Origin: Paludibacter sp.
GTDB lineage: Bacteria; Bacteroidota; Bacteroidia; Bacteroidales; Paludibacteraceae
Length of the DNA: 64,000 bases
Direction: 5' to 3'
Assembly: GCA_028710415.1 (NCBI GenBank)
Contig: JAQTUE010000002.1
Location: 124,001 to 188,000, forward strand
Each line of letters opens with the position of its first letter. Positions within the stretch are counted from its first letter, which is position 1. Positions 47,812 through 55,058 of this stretch are shown piece after piece. The notes beneath the pieces are model-generated. The model saw only the letters and a list, made by a program, of their open reading frames with translations. It was not told where the DNA came from and did not search any database. A program made the position numbers and the translations under genes.

Positions 47812-48125
47812 AATTCAATTCCCTCTTTTTCAATGTTTTTATAAAAAGGAGTAAAACTACGTTTCTTCCATTCTTTTATTGTATAGAGTTTCGGGCTGAA
47901 TTGCTCACCTTCTTTCCATCCAAGTTCACAAAGTGGGTAAGCGATACGGTCAAAATCGGTAGATTCGATTTTAGGTTTGTCTAGTAAAATCAGTAGATCC
48001 CAATCCGAGTCTTCGTGTGCTTCACCACGCGCCCTTGAACCAAAAAGAATTACTTTTCCTTCCGGTTCAATTGATAATAATACGCTTTTAATAGAATTAT
48101 ATAATTCTTCTTTCGTACTTTTCAT
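47808..48125 (-). CDS. MNT-type minimal nucleotidyltransferase (antitoxin of a HEPN/MNT pair)
   Basis: The 105-residue protein has the Pol-beta superfamily signature: G29-S30 in ILFGSRARGEAHEDSDWDLLI with metal-binding Asp at D41 and D43. In HEPN/MNT pairs this protein neutralises the HEPN partner, in studied cases by adding AMP to it. The HEPN gene starts inside its stop codon, so the two are translationally coupled. The pair sits between clpP and clpX, which are normally adjacent. A different reading is a stand-alone nucleotide-transfer enzyme of unknown target. Confidence 0.88.
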   Translation of the reverse strand: MKSTKEELYNSIKSVLLSIEPEGKVILFGSRARGEAHEDSDWDLLILLDKPKIESTDFDRIAYPLCELGWKEGEQFSPKLYTIKEWKKRSFTPFYKNIEKEGIEL

Positions 48126-48149
48126 GGGTTACTAATTGAACGTTCCTTG

Positions 48150-48275
48150 TTTGAAAAGTTTGATGAGTTTGAAAGGTTTGAAGAGTTTGAAGTTTGATTT
48201 TTGCATTGGTTGAATAATCGCTTGTCGCACATTCTTCAACCTTTCAAACCTTTCAAACTTCAAACTCTTCAAACA
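48150..48275. repeat. Inverted TTTGAAG repeats between the MNT gene and clpP
   Basis: TTTGAAAGGTTTGAAGAGTTT-like units at 48150-48197 face their reverse complement at 48237-48275. The best arms (48176-48197 and 48253-48274) match perfectly over 22 bp across a 55-base loop. It lies just after the clpP stop codon (48281 on the - strand) and may act as an mRNA-end hairpin. Related units sit upstream of clpP and in the cydA-cydB gap. Confidence 0.85.
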
Positions 48276-48280
48276 ACTCT

Positions 48281-48970
48281 TTACAAGCTCTTTTTCTTTT
48301 CGTTGAATAATACTTTATCAATCATTCCGTATTCCAATGCTTCTTCAGCTGTCATCCAGTAGTCACGGTCGGAATCTTTTTCGATACGTTCAAATGGATT
48401 GTGCGAGTGATCGGCAATGATCGTGTATAGTTCTTTCTTGAGTTTCTGTATTTCGCGGGCAGTGATTTCGATATCCGAAGCCTGTCCCTGTGCACCACCC
48501 ATTGGTTGGTGAATCATAATACGTGAATGTTTCAGTGCCGAGCGTTTACCTTCTGCTCCGGCTACCATTAGTACTGCTCCCATGGAAGCGGCCATACCGG
48601 TGCAGATAGTTGCCACATCCGAACTGATAAACTGCATGGTATCGTAGATTCCAAGTCCTGCATAAACCGAACCTCCCGGAGTGTTCAGGTAAATGGAGAT
48701 ATCTTTGCCCGGATCGGAAGAATCAAGGTACAGCAGTTGTGCCTGGATCACATTGGCGGTATAATCGTCTACCTGGGTGCCCAGAAAGATAATACGATCC
48801 ATCATTAAACGGGAAAATACGTCCATTTGTGTCACGTTCAATTGACGTTCTTCCAGGATAGAAGGAGAAATATAGTTGACATCATTGGTGATGCTGGTAT
48901 ATTTGTCTAATGCCAATCCATTCATTCCAAGATGTTTGGTCGCATAATTGCGGAAATCGTTGTTGTTCAT
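48281..48970 (-). CDS. clpP: ATP-dependent Clp protease proteolytic subunit ClpP
   Basis: The 229-residue serine peptidase assembles into a 14-mer that degrades proteins delivered by ClpX. The catalytic Ser129 ([10 protein letters not shown]) and His154 ([13 protein letters not shown]) are spaced 25 residues apart as in E. coli ClpP. The N-terminal 35 residues or so form the propeptide/axial loop region longer than in E. coli. tig lies 437 bases upstream. Confidence 0.96.
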   Translation of the reverse strand: MNNNDFRNYATKHLGMNGLALDKYTSITNDVNYISPSILEERQLNVTQMDVFSRLMMDRIIFLGTQVDDYTANVIQAQLLYLDSSDPGKDISIYLNTPGGSVYAGLGIYDTMQFISSDVATICTGMAASMGAVLMVAGAEGKRSALKHSRIMIHQPMGGAQGQASDIEITAREIQKLKKELYTIIADHSHNPFERIEKDSDRDYWMTAEEALEYGMIDKVLFNEKKKSL

Positions 48971-48978
48971 ATTAAATA

Positions 48979-49053
48979 AGTTTGAAGTTTAAAGTCTCTA
49001 GTTTGAAAAGTTTGTAGTTTGAAAGGTTTGAAAGGTTTTATGCTTGAAAAGTT
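48979..49053. repeat. TTTGAAG degenerate repeats upstream of clpP
   Basis: Units such as GTTTGAAGTTT, GTTTGAAAAG and GTTTGAAAGG begin 9 bases before the clpP start on the - strand. Same family as at 48150-48275 and 41290-41320. Confidence 0.75.
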
Positions 49054-49200
49054 CATTTCCTGGTAAACCGATTCTGTACTACGTATTCAATTCGAAAAGT
49101 ACTTGTTGTAGGTTATTGTCAATTTATATGCCAATCATAAACCAGTCAAGTTTCATATCCTCCTTCTCTGACATTCTGTCACTTTGTTATCAGTTTCTCT

Positions 49201-49294
49201 CATCATATCTTAATATCATGCAATCATATCTCTTTCGATCATATCATGAAATCATATCATGCAATCGTATCTTGAAATAATATCTCTTCATATC
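49201..49294. repeat. CATATCATG degenerate direct repeats
   Basis: About eight copies of (A/T)TCATATC or ATCATGCAATC-like units in 94 bases. No coding potential. Confidence 0.7.
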
Positions 49295-49336
49295 CTAAAA
49301 GCGAAAAAGGCTTTTAACCTTTCCTAAAAAAAGAAA

Positions 49337-49344
49337 CAAAGATA
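49337..49344 (-). promoter_or_regulatory. Candidate -7 box (TATCTTTG) for clpP
   Basis: TATCTTTG on the - strand fits the Bacteroidetes TAnnTTTG consensus. It is about 370 bases before the clpP start, so the leader would be long and contain both repeat blocks. No good -33 TTTG is seen. Confidence 0.4.
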
Positions 49345-49407
49345 CGACTGTTTTGTTTTATTTTTTAGCAGTTAAAAGCCTTTTCGGCAAAATGAGTGAA
49401 GAAAGTC

Positions 49408-50763
49408 TTATTTTTCTTCAAACATCTTGTTGAATTCTTCGATGGTAATTTCCTTGTTTTCCAGTTTCACGGCTTCTTTTACTGCAGCCAGTACTTTTTC
49501 TTCAGAAACTTTATCCATGATGTTCCTGAAGGTTTCTTCTTTCTTCATCATGTCCTTGGCATAATTGGCAATTATTTCATCGTCCATGCCAATCATTCCG
49601 TATTGTGCAAATTGCGCTTTTGCCATTTTGCGGGCATAACCATCAATATCTTCTTTCTCAACCTTCACATCGTTGGCTTTTTCCAGTTTGTTCTTGATCA
49701 GTTGCCATTTCAGGTTATCAATCATTTTTGGAAAATCTTCTTCCAGTGTTTCCGGGGTGATGTTCTCGTTTGAGGATAATACCCAACGTTTCAGGAATGC
49801 ATCAGGGAAAGCCAGGTCGTTGTATTTCTCAACAAGCATTTTCTGTGCGTCAACCCCGAATTTATATTCGCTGTCTGCATTCAGGTTTTCCTGTATGTTT
49901 TCTTTGATTTTTGCACGGAATTCTTCTTCAGTAGCAACAACTCCATCGCCGTATACTTTGTCGAATAATTCCTGGTTGATTTCAGATTCGTGGTAACGGG
50001 TGATGCTTTCAATCTTAAACTGAAATTCAGAAGTGATTTCTTTGGCAGCTTCTTTCGATATTTTCAACATAGAGCTGATTTCAGTCTCATTCTCGAATGC
50101 CAGTGACGGGTTGAAGGTAATGATATCTCCTTTTTTTGCACCGACAAAAAGTGCTTTCTGGGCATCATCTTTCATATAAGCAGCAGTCAGGGTAGCATCT
50201 GTTACTTTAAGTCCTGATTCGTTTACTTTGCCGTCTGCCATTTCAAGCAATTCGCCTTTCAACATATCTTTTTCTTCTACAACCTCTTCCTGAATGTATT
50301 TGCCATAACGACCGGTATACGATTTCACCTGATTTTCAATCATTTCGTCGCTAACGGTGATGGTATAGAATTTTACTTTATCTTTCTTTGTCAGTTCTAC
50401 CTCAAATTCAGGAGCAATACCTAAATCAAATACGAATTCGAAATCTTCCTGATTGTCGAAATCAATTGGTTTTTGCTCTGTCATGTTCGGCAGCGGTTCA
50501 CCAAGCACGTTCACATCGTTTTCGCGGATGTAGTTGTACAGGCTGTCAGAAACCATTTTGTTGATTTCTTCGGCAACCATTTGTTTTCCGTACATTTTCT
50601 TGATTAAACCGGCTGGCACCATACCCGGACGAAAACCCGGAATGTTTGCTTTCTTGCGGTAATCGCGCAATTTCTTATCTACTTGCTCTGTGTAATCTGC
50701 TTTTTCAATGAGTAATGTGACTACTGCATTGCTTTGATCGAGGTCTTTTCTGACAATATTCAT
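49408..50763 (-). CDS. tig: Trigger factor, ribosome-associated chaperone and peptidyl-prolyl isomerase-like protein
   Basis: The 451-residue protein binds the ribosome exit and folds nascent chains. The ribosome-binding segment is IPGFRPGMVPAGLIKKMYG (family signature GFRxGxxP). The PPIase-like domain (about 150-240) is diverged, as usual in Bacteroidetes. The C-terminal helical chaperone domain is intact. It heads the tig-clpP-clpX-recQ set. Confidence 0.94.
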   Translation of the reverse strand: MNIVRKDLDQSNAVVTLLIEKADYTEQVDKKLRDYRKKANIPGFRPGMVPAGLIKKMYGKQMVAEEINKMVSDSLYNYIRENDVNVLGEPLPNMTEQKPIDFDNQEDFEFVFDLGIAPEFEVELTKKDKVKFYTITVSDEMIENQVKSYTGRYGKYIQEEVVEEKDMLKGELLEMADGKVNESGLKVTDATLTAAYMKDDAQKALFVGAKKGDIITFNPSLAFENETEISSMLKISKEAAKEITSEFQFKIESITRYHESEINQELFDKVYGDGVVATEEEFRAKIKENIQENLNADSEYKFGVDAQKMLVEKYNDLAFPDAFLKRWVLSSNENITPETLEEDFPKMIDNLKWQLIKNKLEKANDVKVEKEDIDGYARKMAKAQFAQYGMIGMDDEIIANYAKDMMKKEETFRNIMDKVSEEKVLAAVKEAVKLENKEITIEEFNKMFEEK

Positions 50764-50814
50764 ATTTATAATAATAGAGTAATTTTAAGAACTTTATCTT
50801 TTTCAATTGGGGTG

Positions 50815-50822
50815 CAAAGGTA
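50815..50822 (-). promoter_or_regulatory. Candidate -7 box (TACCTTTG) of the tig promoter
   Basis: TACCTTTG on the - strand matches TAnnTTTG. It lies 52 bases before the tig start, with a TTG about 22 bases further upstream. Confidence 0.6.
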
Positions 50823-50934
50823 CGAAAAAAAGAGATAAGTAGTACAATATACCCTTAAAAAAATCTAAATCCCTCAAAATTGAATGACAGATAGTTACAT
50901 GATGGCAAGCTGAAACCTAAATAGGACAGTATCC

Positions 50935-51120
50935 TTATGGTTCCGGTGTTGCACCCCATTTCAAAATCAATCCGTATTTTTTATTCCTGAAAAGGAGTGC
51001 AATCAATCCTTCCAGTGCCTGCTCCATTTTAATATTGACCCGTGCGGTAAATCGAGTGATGGTTATTAAATAAACATCTTGAAACCGATAACATGAAACT
51101 TCTTTTGGGATGTCTTGATC
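50935..51120 (-). pseudogene. Possible remnant of an unknown gene
   Basis: A 61-codon - strand stretch reads like protein (for example ITRFTARVNIKMEQALEG then LIALLFRNKKYGLIL). It has no suitable start codon and is preceded by stops in frame. It ends at TAA (50935). I do not recognise the family; it could also be chance. Confidence 0.25.
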
Positions 51121-51345
51121 CTATCTTCAGGATGTCTTTGTATTATTTAATTTAAGTCATAGTTAGAATTTAAATATAATATAGATATCATAACTTATCA
51201 ATGATATGATATATATAAGTTATATCTAAGATACATCTAAGATACATCTAAGATACAACTAAAACATCCTGGTGATATGATGAAGAAAAGTAAAAACGCC
51301 GGACCAGTTTAAGGGAACAAAAGAAGCGTTGTTTTTTCAAGACAG

Positions 51346-51424
51346 ACCTGACATCGTCGAAGACATGTCAGCGTCAAAATTTTTAATCCGTTAACGCTGT
51401 CATGTGCAAGCACGATGACAGGTT
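51346..51424. repeat. Imperfect inverted repeat (ACCTGtCATCGT type)
   Basis: ACCTGACATCGTCGAAGACA near 51346 faces TGTGCAAGCACGATGACAGG near 51400, with the ATGTCAGCGT and ACGCTGTCAT parts also complementary. The arms are about 29-30 bases with several mismatches. It may be a small dispersed element. Confidence 0.6.
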
Positions 51425-51492
51425 TGTAATTTGTAATTCATAGGGTTGGGCTACAGCTCATTCTTAAAATAAGAAAAAGGAGATAGGAATAA

Positions 51493-51527
51493 AAAAAGGA
51501 GTGAATCGATAAGATTCACTCCTTTTT
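51493..51527 (-). terminator. Terminator of the beta-barrel protein gene
   Basis: AAAAAGGAGTGAATC and GATTCACTCCTTTTT form a perfect 15-bp stem with a 5-base loop, 28 bases after the stop codon. T-runs on both sides. Confidence 0.85.
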
Positions 51528-51554
51528 AATAGATATATTTTAATCAAATCTCTT

Positions 51555-52202
51555 TTAAAACAAATAGACCAGGTTTACTGAATACACATGATTTGTAGTC
51601 GTTGTGGGAGTAGGCAATCCAACTATAGCAGTTGAAGTGTTCTTTAAACCCTGGCTTAAGGTAGCGCCGAACTGAATCTTTTTGAATAATTCAACACCGG
51701 CACCAACATTATAGCCGTAATCCAGATGATCCTTCAGGGTGGTAAAGGTTGTATTTTGTGTGCTGTTAGTGGTTTCATCCACTGTCTTGCCACTCAAGGC
51801 ATAGCCTCCGTATAAACCACCAAAGCCATAGACTCCGATAAACCCCAGTACAAAATGATAGCGTAAGTTCAAGGGGACTTCCAGGTAATTTAATTCCTTG
51901 TACCCCTGTTTAATTACGTTCTCAATACTGGTACTATCACTAAAAGAACTCCCTTTCTGCGTTAACAGTGCTCCGACCTCTATTCCTAAACCTGATTTCT
52001 TTGGCATTGCCTGATAAACTAATCCAATCTGATAGCCGGTTAAATTCGCAGAATTAAAACCTGCCTTCATGTCGGACTGACTAAAAGAATTAATTTCGTT
52101 TGCTACATTTACACCGGCTTTTATACCCAGTTGAGCAAACAGACCGGTTGTAAAAAACAGCGCGGCAATCAAAGAAACAAAGAGCTTACAATTCATAATC
52201 AT
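51555..52202 (-). CDS. Outer-membrane beta-barrel protein (PorT-like family)
   Basis: The 215-residue protein starts at the ATG at 52202 (52196 is also possible) with a signal peptide (CKLFVSLIAALFFTTGLFAQ). The mature part starts LGIKAGVNVANEI, typical of the Bacteroidetes 'outer membrane protein beta-barrel' domain. It continues with alternating strands (LEVPLNLRYHFV, GVYGFGGLYGGYALSG, YGYNVGAGVELFKKIQFGA) and ends in a C-terminal YSVNLVYLF strand. Function is unknown; many homologues are small 8-stranded surface barrels. A single gene with its own terminator. Confidence 0.8.
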   Translation of the reverse strand: MIMNCKLFVSLIAALFFTTGLFAQLGIKAGVNVANEINSFSQSDMKAGFNSANLTGYQIGLVYQAMPKKSGLGIEVGALLTQKGSSFSDSTSIENVIKQGYKELNYLEVPLNLRYHFVLGFIGVYGFGGLYGGYALSGKTVDETTNSTQNTTFTTLKDHLDYGYNVGAGVELFKKIQFGATLSQGLKNTSTAIVGLPTPTTTTNHVYSVNLVYLF

Positions 52203-52312
52203 AAAAATAATATTAAACAAGAATGCTTTTAAAACGCCTGTTTGAGTAGTATAGTATAACGGTGATGTGTAAAAGTTCTTTTAAAATAATAAAAGATAGC
52301 TGGCCTGAATGA

Positions 52313-54112
52313 TTATTTCCGGGTCATGCGTTTACGTTCGTTCTCGTCGAGGTAAATCTTACGCATACGGATACAGGTTGGAGTAATTTCTACATACTCA
52401 TCTTCCTTGATATATTCCAATGCTTCTTCCAGACTGAACACTACGGGTGGAATCAATTTTGCTTTATCATCAGCACCCGAGGAACGCATGTTGGTTAATT
52501 TCTTAGGTTTGGTAACATTTACTACAATATCACCTTCCTTGGCACTTTCACCAACTACCTGTCCCGAATAGATTTCATCCTGTGGGAAGATAAAGAAACG
52601 TCCACGATCCTGCAGTTTGTCCAATGAATAGGCAAATGCATTTCCACCTTCCATAGCAATGATCGAACCGTTTGCACGTTTTTCGATATTGCCTTTGTAA
52701 GGCTGGTATTCCAGGAAGCGGTGAGACATAATAGCTTCACCTGCCGAAGAAGTCAGCACAGAGTTACGCAATCCGATAATTCCACGTGATGGAATCAGAA
52801 ATTCAAGTTGAATACGATCGTTAACCGAATCCATGCTCAACATTTCACCCTTGCGGATAGCTACCATTTCAATGATCTTACCGGAGCATTCTTCGGGTAA
52901 ATTGATTGAAAGCTGTTCGATAGGTTCACAACGTTTGCCGTCAATTTCTTTAAAGATTACCTGTGGTTGCCCAACCTGTAATTCGTAACCTTCACGACGC
53001 ATGGTTTCAATCAGAACCGACAAGTGAAGAACGCCACGTCCGTAAACGTGCCAGATATCAGATTCCAGGTTCTTTTCAACACGCAAAGCAAGATTCTTAT
53101 CCAATTCTTTCATCAGACGATCGTGGATGTGACGGGAAGTCACATATTTACCATCACGGCCATAGAATGGCGAGTTGTTGATGGTGAACACCATGCTCAT
53201 GGTTGGTTCGTCAATGGCAATCGGTTTCAATGGTTCCGGGTTTAGCAAGTCGCATACGGAGTCACCAATTTCAAAGCCTTCGATACCTACCAGGGCACAT
53301 ATATCGCCTGATTTTACTTCTGTAGCTCGGGTACGACCCAGGCCGGTAAAAGTATGCAGTTCCTTGATACGTGATTTAACGGCTGTACCATCACGTTTCA
53401 CCAGGTTTACATCCATACCTTCTTTCAATGTACCACGGTGAACGCGTCCAACAGCAATACGTCCTACATACGATGAGAAATCGAGTGACGTAATGAGCAT
53501 TTGTGGGGTTCCTTCCAGGTAAAGAGGTTCCGGGATATATTTAATGATGGCATCCAATAAAGGAATGATATCGGTAGTTGGTTGTTTCCAGTCTTCGGAC
53601 ATCCAGTTGTTTTTAGCTGAACCGTAGATTGTATGGAAATCGAGTTGTTCTTCAGTAGCATCCAGGTTGTACATCAAGTCGAAAACAGCTTCGTGTACTT
53701 CATCAGGACGACAGTTCGGTTTATCCACCTTGTTTACCACAACGATAGGTTTCAGTCCGATTTGTAATGCTTTCTGCAATACAAAGCGTGTCTGAGGCAT
53801 TGGACCTTCGAAGGCATCAACCAATAAAAGGACGCCATCTGCCATGTTTAAAACCCGTTCCACTTCACCCCCGAAATCGGCGTGACCCGGAGTATCAATG
53901 ATGTTGATTTTGTATCCCAGGTAGTCGATGGATACGTTTTTTGCTAATATGGTAATACCTCGTTCACGTTCCAGGTCATTATTATCCATAATTAACTCGC
54001 CGGCGTTTTCGTTATCGCGGAACAGGTGTCCTGCCAATAACATCTTATCTACCAGGGTAGTTTTACCGTGGTCAACGTGGGCAATAATAGCAATGTTTCT
54101 AATTTTTTGCAT
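52313..54112 (-). CDS. typA: Translational GTPase TypA/BipA
   Basis: The 599-residue ribosome-binding GTPase acts in ribosome assembly and stress or low-temperature adaptation. G1 is AHVDHGKTTLVD, G3 is DTPGHADFGGEVER, G4 is NKVDKP, and the C-terminal domain ends in the conserved TPxxIRMRKIYLDENERKR region. The ATG at 54112 (MQKIRNIAIIAHVD) is the start; the TTG at 54121 is not needed. A TAACTTTG box lies 29 bases upstream. Confidence 0.96.
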   Translation of the reverse strand: MQKIRNIAIIAHVDHGKTTLVDKMLLAGHLFRDNENAGELIMDNNDLERERGITILAKNVSIDYLGYKINIIDTPGHADFGGEVERVLNMADGVLLLVDAFEGPMPQTRFVLQKALQIGLKPIVVVNKVDKPNCRPDEVHEAVFDLMYNLDATEEQLDFHTIYGSAKNNWMSEDWKQPTTDIIPLLDAIIKYIPEPLYLEGTPQMLITSLDFSSYVGRIAVGRVHRGTLKEGMDVNLVKRDGTAVKSRIKELHTFTGLGRTRATEVKSGDICALVGIEGFEIGDSVCDLLNPEPLKPIAIDEPTMSMVFTINNSPFYGRDGKYVTSRHIHDRLMKELDKNLALRVEKNLESDIWHVYGRGVLHLSVLIETMRREGYELQVGQPQVIFKEIDGKRCEPIEQLSINLPEECSGKIIEMVAIRKGEMLSMDSVNDRIQLEFLIPSRGIIGLRNSVLTSSAGEAIMSHRFLEYQPYKGNIEKRANGSIIAMEGGNAFAYSLDKLQDRGRFFIFPQDEIYSGQVVGESAKEGDIVVNVTKPKKLTNMRSSGADDKAKLIPPVVFSLEEALEYIKEDEYVEITPTCIRMRKIYLDENERKRMTRK

Positions 54113-54140
54113 GTAACACAATCTTTTTTTTTTGAGGGTG

Positions 54141-54148
54141 CAAAGTTA
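54141..54148 (-). promoter_or_regulatory. Candidate -7 box (TAACTTTG) of the typA promoter
   Basis: TAACTTTG on the - strand fits TAnnTTTG and is 29 bases before the typA ATG. No clear -33 element. Confidence 0.55.
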
Positions 54149-54272
54149 GTCAAAATAATCCAATATCTATTTAAAATTCAAATACATCTGAGTCAGAGGG
54201 AATAAACAAGGATTTTTTAATATAAAACAGGAACCTTTTTTTTAATTTTACACGAAAAAAGGCGTCCAATGA

Positions 54273-54303
54273 TTTGTATAATAGAAAAAAAGCTGTACTT
54301 TTG
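54273..54303 (+). promoter_or_regulatory. rplS promoter, full Bacteroidetes consensus
   Basis: TTTG at 54273-54276, a 19-base spacer, then TACTTTTG at 54296-54303. This matches TTTG-N19-TAnnTTTG exactly. rplS starts 85 bases downstream. Confidence 0.8.
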
Positions 54304-54387
54304 CAGTCCAATTTTAGCGTAATCTCTGACAGAATAAATAAGGTCTGTGAATATTGCGCATAATATTTATTTAAACAACGCACAATA

Positions 54388-54735
54388 ATGGACTTAATTA
54401 AAGTTGCAGAACAAGCATTTCTGGTAGAAAAGATTCATCCAGCATTTAAAGCCGGTGATACCATTACGGTAGCTTACCGTATCATTGAAGGTACCAAGGA
54501 ACGTATCCAGGAATATCGTGGTGACGTGATTAAAATTGTTGGACACGAAGGCAAAAAACGCTTTACGGTTCGTAAGATTTCAGGAAATATCGGTGTAGAA
54601 CGTATTTTCCCATTGGAATCACCCTTTATCGAAAGCATTACCGTTAACAAACATGGTAAAGTACGTCGCGCTAAATTGTATTATTTACGTGCCCTTACCG
54701 GTAAAAAAGCAAGAATCAAAGAAAGACGCGTATAA
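54388..54735 (+). CDS. rplS: 50S ribosomal protein L19
   Basis: The 115-residue ribosomal protein lies at the 30S-50S interface. The family features are [45 protein letters not shown], and the basic tail [22 protein letters not shown]. The gene is divergent from typA, with a consensus promoter and a terminator of its own. Confidence 0.97.
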   Translation: MDLIKVAEQAFLVEKIHPAFKAGDTITVAYRIIEGTKERIQEYRGDVIKIVGHEGKKRFTVRKISGNIGVERIFPLESPFIESITVNKHGKVRRAKLYYLRALTGKKARIKERRV

Positions 54736-54757
54736 ATACCGACTTCTGAGAAGACAT

Positions 54758-54795
54758 AAAAAAAGAGAAATCCTAAGACGGGTTTCTCTTTTTTT
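54758..54795 (+). terminator. Terminator of rplS
   Basis: AAAAAAAGAGAAA pairs with TTTCTCTTTTTTT across a 12-base loop, 23 bases after the stop codon. Confidence 0.8.
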
Positions 54796-55058
54796 ATGGA
54801 GAAAATTGGGGACAATTGGGACTTTTACGACGATGGGGCTTTAAGAGAATAGATACTTAAAAGGTTTATTGACAGAAAAGAAGTATTTAATAAATAAAAG
54901 CTTATTTTTGTTGTCCGTAATTAATGATACTTATCTCAAGGTTTCCTGTAATTGCTGTATGCATAGTTTCTGTCAACGATTAAAGAGCGTATCAGCAAAA
55001 ATGAACCCATATACTTTAAATTTAAAAATGAATTATTTTAATCATAAAAGGAATATCA
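54796..55058. other. Intergenic region between rplS and the GH2 cluster
   Basis: About 260 AT-rich bases with short open stretches only. A Shine-Dalgarno-like AAAGGAA precedes the GH2 start. Nothing else recognised. Confidence 0.5.

Larger units (their letters stand above)
48971..49407. other. Repeat-rich leader between tig and clpP
   Basis: The region holds TTTGAAG units (48979-49053), CATATCATG units (about 49201-49294), and a - strand TATCTTTG promoter-like box at 49337-49344. It also holds a long-range inverted repeat (GGCTTTTAAC with GTTAAAAGCC, about 49310-49385). I see no credible gene; the 78-codon + strand open frame at 49044 is low-complexity. Confidence 0.6.
50764..51492. other. 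Long intergenic region with tig promoter, a possible gene remnant and repeats
   Basis: About 730 bases. It holds the tig -7 box, a - strand open stretch without a start codon (50935-51120), tandem GATACATCTAA units (51229-51260), and an imperfect inverted repeat (51346-51424). No intact gene is seen. Confidence 0.55.

Noticed and set aside
47414..48125. An intact, functional toxin-antitoxin module
   Set aside because: The HEPN frame is broken, so I list that gene as a likely pseudogene unless the base is a sequencing error or slippage restores it.
49201..49294. CRISPR array
   Set aside because: The CATATC units are short, degenerate and have no regular spacers. The TTGGTTGATT and TTTGAAG arrays were rejected for the same reason.
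51346..51424. Rho-independent terminator
   Set aside because: The stem is mismatched, the loop is long and no T-run follows. The neighbouring gene already has a perfect terminator at 51493-51527.
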